From Bin87 sp034421995 (GTDB lineage: Bacteria; Chloroflexota; Dehalococcoidia; Lucifugimonadales; UBA3495), in assembly GCA_034421995.1 (NCBI GenBank), contig DAOUJY010000074.1:1-11453 (forward strand): a stretch of 11,453 bases of DNA, read 5' to 3'. A program made the translations under genes and the position numbers. The notes below the pieces were generated by a model. The model saw only the letters and a list, made by a program, of their open reading frames with translations. It did not search any database and had not been told where the DNA came from. This document shows positions 6,233-11,453 of this stretch, piece after piece (within the stretch, counting starts at the first letter, position 1; each line of letters starts with the position of its first letter).

Positions 6233-7267
6233 ATGTCGGTATCCGAGTTCATCCAAAACCTGCCCAAAGCCGAACTCCATCTGCACATCGAGGGTACTCT
6301 CGAACCCGAGTTGATGCTGGCTGTCGCCTCGCGCAATGGAGTTGAAACTCCTTTTGGGTCAGCCTCGCAAGCCCGCCGAGCATACCGGTTTGGCGATCTT
6401 CAGGGATTTTTGGACATTTACTATCGGTGTATGTCGGTACTTCTCGCCGAGGAGGACTTTTTTGACCTGACCCGCGCCTACTTTGACCGCATCGCAGTCC
6501 AGAGGGTCCGACACGCCGAAATATTCTTCGACCCCCAAGCGCACACGGGGCGCGGCGTCTCATTCGATACCGTTTGCGCTGGCATCAGCCGGGGATTGCA
6601 GTACGGGTTCGAGCAGTACCGCATAACTTCACGGCTGATAATGTGCTTCCTGAGGCACCTGGATGAAGCCGACGCCATGGTTACCCTGGAAGCCGCACTG
6701 CAGCGCCGTTCCCTGATCTACGGCGTCGGTCTCGATTCCGGCGAGATGGACAATCCACCCAGCAAGTTCACCCGGGTTTTCGCCCGCGCTCGCGCCGCCG
6801 GATTTGCGGTTGTCGCTCATGCCGGTGAGGAAGGTCCTCCAGAGTATGTGCGCGAAGCCGTGAATATTCTTGGTGTGCGGCGAATTGACCACGGGAATCG
6901 CGCATTGGAAGACGCTGGACTTGTCGCCGAGCTCGCCGAGAGCCGGATCCCGCTCACGGTCTGCCCTTTATCCAATCAGAAACTGGGCGTCGTTGTTTGT
7001 CTTGAGCGCCATCCCCTCCGGGATATGCTGGACGCAGGGTTAGTGGTTACGCTCAACTCTGACGATCCAGCGTTTTTTGGCGGTTACATCAACGAAAACT
7101 ACCAGGCGATACAGGATCGCCTCGGCATAGACGACCATACGTTGGCCGGCATCGCCCGCAACTCCTTTGCCGCGGCCTTCCTGGATGCCGGGCGGCGCGA
7201 CGAATTGCTGGCCGAACTGGATGAGTACCTGGCTAACCACCTGGGCACACCATCCTCGGCGAGCTAG
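6233..7267 (+). CDS. Adenosine deaminase family protein, adenine deaminase type
   Basis: This 344-residue protein belongs to the zinc amidohydrolase family that deaminates purines. Metal and catalytic residues are all visible: HLHIEG (His16, His18), HAGEEG (His196, Glu199), RIDHG (His220) and NSDDPAFF (Asp277, Asp278). The segment HAEIFFDPQAHT (94-105) is characteristic of the adenine deaminase branch (Aah1-like) rather than true adenosine deaminases, so conversion of adenine to hypoxanthine and ammonia is the best prediction; a different 6-aminopurine derivative is possible. The protein is cytoplasmic and of normal length. ATG 6233 is 9 bases after the UGSC stop; GGAGG at 6214-6218 lies 14 bases upstream, inside the end of the UGSC gene, suggesting cotranscription. 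Codon third positions are clearly less GC-rich than in the two preceding genes, which may reflect separate acquisition. Its TAG shares the CTAG palindrome with the tgt stop. Confidence 0.9.
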   Translation: MSVSEFIQNLPKAELHLHIEGTLEPELMLAVASRNGVETPFGSASQARRAYRFGDLQGFLDIYYRCMSVLLAEEDFFDLTRAYFDRIAVQRVRHAEIFFDPQAHTGRGVSFDTVCAGISRGLQYGFEQYRITSRLIMCFLRHLDEADAMVTLEAALQRRSLIYGVGLDSGEMDNPPSKFTRVFARARAAGFAVVAHAGEEGPPEYVREAVNILGVRRIDHGNRALEDAGLVAELAESRIPLTVCPLSNQKLGVVVCLERHPLRDMLDAGLVVTLNSDDPAFFGGYINENYQAIQDRLGIDDHTLAGIARNSFAAAFLDAGRRDELLAELDEYLANHLGTPSSAS

Positions 7268-8445
7268 GCTCCACGCTCCGTTATCCAACGGCGCTTCTGC
7301 GCTTGCCGTCGGTTCTCGTCAGTGGGTCGGTAGGCAGCCAGGAAGTCGGAGCGGAAAGTGTCGAAACGCCGCTCCGCGATGGCGGCGCGCAGATCCGCCA
7401 TCAGGCGGAGGATGAAGCGCAGGTTGTGGATTGACGCCAGGCGCGGGCCGAGCATCTCGCCGGCCTTGAACAGGTGGCGCAGGTAGGCGGCGGAATAGTT
7501 CCGGCAGGCGTAGCAGTCGCAGGCGTAGTCCAGGGGCGCGTCCTGCTCGGCATAGCGGCGGTTGGCGATGTTGATTCGGCCCGCGGGCGTGAACAGCGCG
7601 CCGTTGCGAGCGACCCGGGTGGGCAGCACGCAGTCGAACATATCCACGCCCAACGCCACCGAATTCACCAAGTCCTCGGGCGAACCGACGCCCATCAGGT
7701 AGCGGGGACGGTCGGCAGGGAGACCGTCGCATACCTGCTCAGTTACGGAGTGCATCTCGGCCTTGGTTTCGCCCACGGCCAGGCCACCGATGGCGTAGCC
7801 GTCGAAGGGAATGGCGGTGATGTAGCGCGTGGATTCCTCCCGCATTTCCGGCACGGTGCCGCCCTGGACAATGCCGAAAAGCGCCTGGCGGTCGGCGTTG
7901 GGACTGCGAGCGTGGGTTTCGTAGCAGACGTCCGCCCAGCGGTGGGTCCGCTCCATGGCGTCGCGGACGTCGTCCGGCTCACCGGCGGAAAACACGCACT
8001 GGTCGAAGCACATGATGATGTCGGCGCCGATGCCGTGCTGGTTGCTGATGGCGGACTCCGGCGTGAAGAAGTGACGGCTGCCATCGATGTGGGACTGGAA
8101 AGCGATGCCGTCGTCGCCGACCCGACGCAGGTTGCCCATGCTGAAAGCCTGGTAGCCGCCGCTGTCGGTGAGGATGGGGCTGGGCCAGCCCATGAAACGG
8201 TGCAGGCCGCCGGCGTCGCGAACCCGGTCCACGCCGGGCCGCAGATACAGGTGATAGGCGTTGCTGAGGACGGTTTCCGCGCCCAGGTCTCGCACCTCAT
8301 CGAAGGTCAATCCCTTGACCGTGGCCTGGGTGGCGACGGGCATGAAAAGAGGCGTTTGCGCGGCGCCGTGGGGCGTGGTAATCTGCCCGCGCCGGGCAGC
8401 GCCGTCGGTGGCCAGCAGTTGAAAACTGAACTTGTCGGCGGTCAT
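7264..8445 (-). CDS. tgt: Queuine/preQ1 tRNA-ribosyltransferase (TGT)
   Basis: The protein has 393 residues from ATG 8445; an in-frame TTG at 8454 is a less likely start. The enzyme exchanges guanine 34 of GUN-anticodon tRNAs for preQ1 in queuosine synthesis. Signatures are complete: LTDSGGYQ with Asp94, IVQGG (192-196), GGLAVGE, and DMFDCVLPTR with nucleophile Asp271. The zinc site is Cys309, Cys311 and Cys314 with His340. Length and motif spacing match bacterial TGT. No strong ribosome binding site precedes the ATG. It is convergent with the deaminase gene, overlapping it by 3 bases, and diverges from the small membrane protein gene at 8505 with a 59-base gap. No queA, queG, yajC or secDF neighbour is visible, so it is not in the classical tgt cluster. 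Confidence 0.97.
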   Translation of the reverse strand: MTADKFSFQLLATDGAARRGQITTPHGAAQTPLFMPVATQATVKGLTFDEVRDLGAETVLSNAYHLYLRPGVDRVRDAGGLHRFMGWPSPILTDSGGYQAFSMGNLRRVGDDGIAFQSHIDGSRHFFTPESAISNQHGIGADIIMCFDQCVFSAGEPDDVRDAMERTHRWADVCYETHARSPNADRQALFGIVQGGTVPEMREESTRYITAIPFDGYAIGGLAVGETKAEMHSVTEQVCDGLPADRPRYLMGVGSPEDLVNSVALGVDMFDCVLPTRVARNGALFTPAGRINIANRRYAEQDAPLDYACDCYACRNYSAAYLRHLFKAGEMLGPRLASIHNLRFILRLMADLRAAIAERRFDTFRSDFLAAYRPTDENRRQAQKRRWITERGA

Positions 8446-8504
8446 AGACGCCAATTTACCCGCATATGCTCAGCCCGCGCAATCCATAGAGCCAGAGTGC
8501 GACG

Positions 8505-8714
8505 ATGTACGAGGCATTCTCTGAGTTTCTGGTGCGTCTGAGCGGCCAAGGGGCGCTGTGGGCAGTGTGCGTGATCCTGGCCATGGCCGTCACCGCCGTG
8601 GCTCTGTACTTATTCTGGGACCTGGTGGGACGCGGGGTTTCGCTGGTCAGGCCGGGCGGTCGGGACAGGAACACCCCCGGCAGCGGACCGCCGCCGGCGG
8701 ACCGGGGCCACTGA
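8505..8714 (+). CDS. Small single-span membrane protein upstream of the TauE/SafE permease
   Basis: The protein has 69 residues with one strong hydrophobic segment at about 18-38 (ALWAVCVILAMAVTAVALYL), followed by a short basic and Pro/Gly-rich tail. There is no cleavable signal or known motif. Its TGA is separated by one base from the GTG of the permease, so translation is probably coupled. I infer it is an accessory subunit or regulator of that transporter. No strong ribosome site is seen before ATG 8505 and no clear promoter in the 59-base gap to tgt. It may be a spurious ORF, but the hydrophobic profile and tight junction argue for a real gene. Confidence 0.6.
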   Translation: MYEAFSEFLVRLSGQGALWAVCVILAMAVTAVALYLFWDLVGRGVSLVRPGGRDRNTPGSGPPPADRGH

Positions 8715-8715
8715 C

Positions 8716-9834
8716 GTGCATTTTCCGATTGCCGACGCCACGGTATCGCCGGTGCTGTTGGCGCTGCTGGGGATGATTGTCGGCACGATGACCGGCTTCT
8801 TCGGCGTCGGCGGCGGGTTTCTCATTACCGGAGGCTTGTTGGTGCTGGGCGTGCCGACGATCTACGCCGTGGGAACGGGCCTACTCATGGTGATGGGAAC
8901 GGCGATCACCAGTACGCTGCGACACCGTCGGCTGGGCAACGTGGACTTCCGTCTGGCTATCCTGATAGTTTGCGGGACGATACCGGGCGTCTTCGCCGGC
9001 GAGCGTGTCAACGCCGCTCTGGCGGAGGCCGGCGCCGCCGGCCCGGTGGTGGGAGCGGTGTATTTCGTGCTGCTGCTCAGCCTGGGTTCGCTGATGGTGG
9101 GCAACTGGCTGAGGACGATCCGCTACCGGCCGCGGCGGCCGGTGGGGGAAGGTCTGCCGGGATTTTTTCGACGGGTACGGATTGGTCCGGCACGGATGAC
9201 GCTGCCGGCCTGGGCCGGAGCAACGCGGGAGGTCAACCTGCGGCCCGGGTTTCCCCACGCTGGCATCGAGGAGATGTCCGCGCTGGTGCCGGTTTTTGCC
9301 GGGTTCGTCATCGGGTTCATAGCGGCCCTGTTGGGCGCGGGGGGCGGGTTCCTGCTGATGCCCTTCCTGGTATATGGGCTGGGGATACCGCCGGCGGTGG
9401 CCATCGGCACCGACCTGTTCCAGATCATCATCACCGGCACGCTGGGCGCATTTCTGTATTCCCTGAGCGGCAACGTTGACCCAGTGATCGCGATAATAAT
9501 GTTCGCCTCGGCATCGGTGGGCACGCAGTTGGGCGCGCTGGCGACGCGCTTCGTGAATGCGACTCGCATTCTGGGCCTGTTTGGCGTCACCGTGCTCAAC
9601 GCCGGCGTGGCGGTGGGTCTGGGGCAGTTGGCCCGAACCATTGGCGCCGACGGCCTGGAGCGGGTGAGCCAGGCGCTGTTGCTGGGCGTCTCCGGCGCAG
9701 TGGCCGCAACGATACTGCTGCTGCTGGCGCTGGCGGTGGCAACCCAGGCGAGACGCGGCCGGCGGCTGGCTCGGCTGCGGCAGGCGCGTCGGGATGCGAG
9801 GGCGGGTCGGCAAGTTGACAGCACGATTTCCTGA
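8716..9834 (+). CDS. TauE/SafE family (sulfite exporter-like) permease
   Basis: This 372-residue integral membrane protein belongs to the TauE/SafE (formerly DUF81) family, associated with export of sulfite, sulfoacetate or other organosulfur anions. It shows the internal duplication of the family. The first repeat carries MTGFFGVGGGF (25-35) and the second IAALLGAGGGFLLMP, with the G-A-G-G-G core at 207-211, followed by a motif with GIPPAVAIGTDLFQ. About eight membrane segments can be drawn, separated by a cytoplasmic or periplasmic loop (about 135-190) that is rich in Arg and Pro. The tail (about 345-372) is strongly Arg-rich and probably cytoplasmic. The start is GTG 8716, one base after the stop of the small membrane protein, with CGGGG at 8703-8707 upstream. 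Substrate cannot be decided from sequence. A terminator follows. Confidence 0.9.
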   Translation: MHFPIADATVSPVLLALLGMIVGTMTGFFGVGGGFLITGGLLVLGVPTIYAVGTGLLMVMGTAITSTLRHRRLGNVDFRLAILIVCGTIPGVFAGERVNAALAEAGAAGPVVGAVYFVLLLSLGSLMVGNWLRTIRYRPRRPVGEGLPGFFRRVRIGPARMTLPAWAGATREVNLRPGFPHAGIEEMSALVPVFAGFVIGFIAALLGAGGGFLLMPFLVYGLGIPPAVAIGTDLFQIIITGTLGAFLYSLSGNVDPVIAIIMFASASVGTQLGALATRFVNATRILGLFGVTVLNAGVAVGLGQLARTIGADGLERVSQALLLGVSGAVAATILLLLALAVATQARRGRRLARLRQARRDARAGRQVDSTIS

Positions 9835-9855
9835 TGCTAACATTTTTCCAAACTT

Positions 9856-9895
9856 CCCCGCCGTCCGGGCCCCGGCTCGCACTGGCGGGGCTTTT
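9856..9895 (+). terminator. Probable rho-independent terminator of the permease gene
   Basis: CCCCGCC (9856-9862) pairs with GGCGGGG (9884-9890), and the 21-base interior can form a smaller CCGG-GCC-CCGG hairpin. A CTTTTCTT tract follows immediately on the plus strand. It lies 22 bases after the permease stop. Confidence 0.65.
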
Positions 9896-9950
9896 CTTAT
9901 GGCCAATTGGCATGGCGAAACCTCGCGCGTACCCACTGCAGGCCGGGGTT

Positions 9951-10059
9951 CGTCAGAATCAGGATTTATAGGATTATCGGATTTCCAGGATGTCCCCGCC
10001 ACTGTGCCGACCAGTCAAATCCTGATAATCCTAAAATCCAGTAAATCCTGCTTCTGACG
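9951..10059. repeat. 109-bp imperfect inverted repeat of AGGATT-type units
   Basis: The arms begin CGTCAGAAtCAGGATTTA (9951) and, on the other strand from 10059, CGTCAGAAgCAGGATTTA: one mismatch in the first 18 bases. Inside the arms, AGGATT or GGATT recurs about every 10-11 bases, and the arms are about 42-44 bases around a GC-rich centre. It lies between two convergent genes, so it could act as a bidirectional terminator, but it also looks like a dispersed MITE-like repeat; similar AGGATT arrays occur, from memory, in many unrelated bacterial genomes. No open frame and no clear target-site duplication is seen. The rest of 9896-10098 holds no gene. Confidence 0.8.
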
Positions 10060-10098
10060 ATTTCCAAAGGCGGGGTACGCGTGAGCGGTCTGTGCGCG

Positions 10099-11118
10099 TC
10101 ACAGCTCGACAACCATCTGCAGTTCCGTGGTCGGCCGGCACAGCGCCTCGAATGCGCCTTGTATATCCTCCAGCGGGACGAAGTTGGCGCTGGACAGCAT
10201 ATGCTCCACGGACACCCGGCCGGTTCGCATCAGATCCAGGGCGATGCGCCAGTCCTCGGGCAGGGTTCCGAAGGACGACTGCATTCGGACCTCTCGGGCC
10301 ATCCAGTTGGGCGGGACCACCGGCGTCGGTTCCCAGGCGATGGCGATCATCACCACCTGCCCGCCCCGGGCGCACAGGTCCAAACCCTGCTCCAGGGTGG
10401 ACGGTGCGGCGGCGCATTCGAATACCACCTGCGGGCCGGCGCCGCCGGTCAGTTCGACGACTCGCGCCTCAAAATCAGGGTCGGTGGGGTTGAGCACAGA
10501 GTCGGCGCCCAACCGACGGGCGGCCTCCGCCCGGCCCGGGGCCGGCTCGGACACGATGACCGTAGTGGCGCCGGAGGCTCGCGCCGTCTGCATACACAGC
10601 AGGCCGATGGGTCCGGCGCCCAGCACCAGCACGGAGTCGCCCAGCTTGATGTCGGACAGGCGGACGGCGTGGACGGTGACGGCGCAGGGTTCGCAGAGGG
10701 CGGCCTGCTCATCGGTCACGGCGTCGGGCACCGGCGTCGGTTCCCATTCGTCCAGCAGCACGTACTCGGCATAGCCCCGGGGTCGGGCGCTCTGCTGAAA
10801 ACCCATGGTGCGGTAGTTGAAACGGGGATGGCGGCGCGTCGCCGAGCCGCCGCCCGGCGGAGGATGCCCGCCGCCGCCAACCACCCGGTCGCCCACCTGC
10901 CAGCGGGTTACGCCCGGCCCAACGTCCACGATGGTCCCGGTGTATTCGTGGCCCATGACGGCGCCCGGTTGGGCCAGGTCGTACATGAAAGCGTGTACGT
11001 CCGTGCCGCAGATGGCCGAGTACTTCACCCGCATCACCACCTGCCCGGCGGCGGGGGTCGGGTCGGGCAATTCCTCAACCTGCAAAACCTGTTCACCCTT
11101 ATAGACGGCAGCGCGCAT
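10099..11118 (-). CDS. Zinc-type medium-chain alcohol/polyol dehydrogenase lacking the structural zinc site
   Basis: This 339-residue oxidoreductase belongs to the MDR superfamily (alcohol, sorbitol and threonine dehydrogenase branch). Catalytic zinc ligands are present: Cys37 in CGTD, the GHEYTG motif with His57 and Glu58, and Glu143 in LCEP. The NAD-binding motif is GAGPIG (167-172), and Glu191 at the end of the second Rossmann strand indicates NAD+. Where four structural-zinc cysteines are expected (about 85-110) there is instead a Gly/Pro/Arg-rich loop without cysteines. Substrate is unknown; a polyol or threonine dehydrogenase-like activity is a guess. The ATG start at 11118 is supported by an AGGAGG ribosome site. 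It is downstream of, and in the same direction as, the partial gene at the right edge, with an 85-base gap. It converges on the permease gene. Confidence 0.92.
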   Translation of the reverse strand: MRAAVYKGEQVLQVEELPDPTPAAGQVVMRVKYSAICGTDVHAFMYDLAQPGAVMGHEYTGTIVDVGPGVTRWQVGDRVVGGGGHPPPGGGSATRRHPRFNYRTMGFQQSARPRGYAEYVLLDEWEPTPVPDAVTDEQAALCEPCAVTVHAVRLSDIKLGDSVLVLGAGPIGLLCMQTARASGATTVIVSEPAPGRAEAARRLGADSVLNPTDPDFEARVVELTGGAGPQVVFECAAAPSTLEQGLDLCARGGQVVMIAIAWEPTPVVPPNWMAREVRMQSSFGTLPEDWRIALDLMRTGRVSVEHMLSSANFVPLEDIQGAFEALCRPTTELQMVVEL

Positions 11119-11126
11119 GGTCAGTC

Positions 11127-11132
11127 CCTCCT
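11127..11132 (-). promoter_or_regulatory. Ribosome binding site of the dehydrogenase gene
   Basis: On the minus strand AGGAGG (complement of 11127-11132) lies 8 bases before ATG 11118. It is one of the strongest ribosome sites in the window and fixes the start. Confidence 0.8.
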
Positions 11133-11203
11133 ATCGTACTCCTCTGGCGCAAGGATAGCACACGCGGGTTGCATCCGGCGGGGAACGGGGGCAGGCTGCA
11201 CCT

Positions 11204-11453
11204 TTAAGGGTCGGGGCCGGGAGGATGCCAGTGCGGGGGCCACCGGACGCAGTTGAAGTCGATGGGGTTGTCGGGGTTCAGGGCGTTGCGACGGTTCACG
11301 TATTCGGCGTAACGAGCCATGAAGGATTGCTTTTCAGCTACATCACGGCCGTTGATGAAAAGGGCTTTAGCGGGGATGTGGTGGGCGGCTTTTTCGCATT
11401 CCTCGGGACTGAGCTCGTTGCCCTTGCAGTCATGGAGGCAGTCTTCGCAGACG
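11204..11453 (-). CDS. 3' end of an unrecognised Cys-containing protein, cut by the window edge
   Basis: On the minus strand an open frame enters from the right edge and runs 82 codons to TAA at 11206-11204. It starts inside a C-x2-C-x3-C cluster (VCEDCLHDCKG), possibly a zinc or iron-sulfur site. A Glu/Ala-rich helix with a further Cys (PEECEKAAHH), a segment ALFINGRDVAEKQSF, and an Asn/Pro/Trp-rich tail ending HWHPPGPDP follow. Codon use is natural and evenly biased, and no other frame here is open. I do not recognise the family. The 85-base gap to the alcohol dehydrogenase has no terminator, so the two may be cotranscribed. Confidence 0.65.
   Translation of the reverse strand, partial: VCEDCLHDCKGNELSPEECEKAAHHIPAKALFINGRDVAEKQSFMARYAEYVNRRNALNPDNPIDFNCVRWPPHWHPPGPDP

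Noticed and set aside
5411..6286. A 291-residue open frame on the minus strand across the UGSC gene
   Set aside because: It is antisense to two recognisable families, is His/Arg-rich as GC-rich shadow frames usually are, and has no family features.
8881..10002. A 373-residue minus-strand open frame
   Set aside because: It is antisense to the TauE/SafE permease and crosses its terminator; composition is that of a shadow frame.
9951..10059. CRISPR array
   Set aside because: The AGGATT units are short, inverted around a centre and lack equal-length unique spacers.
10081..11256. A 391-residue plus-strand open frame
   Set aside because: It is antisense to the dehydrogenase, whose zinc and Rossmann motifs are intact.

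Overview
This 11.45 kb window is GC-rich bacterial chromosome. No ribosomal RNA or tRNA gene is visible and no integrase or transposase is seen. The mix of genes (RraA-like aldolase, D-2-hydroxyacid dehydrogenase, retropepsin-like protease, lipoprotein cyclophilin, a UGSC-type selenoprotein, queuine-tRNA synthesis) would suit a Chloroflexota lineage such as the SAR202/Dehalococcoidia group. That placement is inference from gene content only. The host must decode UGA as selenocysteine if the central finding is right.

Left part (1-2436): a possible start of a leftward gene at the edge lies next to an inverted repeat. It is followed by a short rightward ORF of unknown function (230-499) that looks like the N-terminal piece of a longer protein. 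Two leftward, translationally coupled genes come next: a D-2-hydroxyacid dehydrogenase (1456-2436) and an endonuclease/exonuclease/phosphatase-fold hydrolase (605-1459), joined by an ATGA overlap.

Centre (2633-7267): six rightward genes are RraA-family aldolase-like protein, lipoprotein cyclophilin-type peptidyl-prolyl isomerase, clan AA aspartic protease-like protein, a 345-residue conserved protein of unknown function, a UGSC-motif protein and an adenine deaminase-type enzyme. The UGSC gene (5651-6223) is interrupted by an in-frame TGA at 5963-5965, directly followed by codons for Gly-Ser-Cys. Downstream of the TGA is a strong stem-loop with a GUU apical loop, as expected of a bacterial SECIS element. 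I therefore annotate it as one selenoprotein, not two broken ORFs. The 345-residue gene ends 27 bases before it and the deaminase starts 9 bases after it, which suggests one transcription unit.

Right part (7264-11453): tgt (leftward) ends on the same CTAG as the deaminase. Diverging from tgt are a small single-span membrane protein and a TauE/SafE-type permease. A rho-independent terminator and a 109-bp inverted repeat made of AGGATT-like units fill the gap to a convergent zinc-type alcohol dehydrogenase that lacks the usual structural-zinc cysteines. The right edge carries the 3' end of a further leftward gene with closely spaced cysteines.
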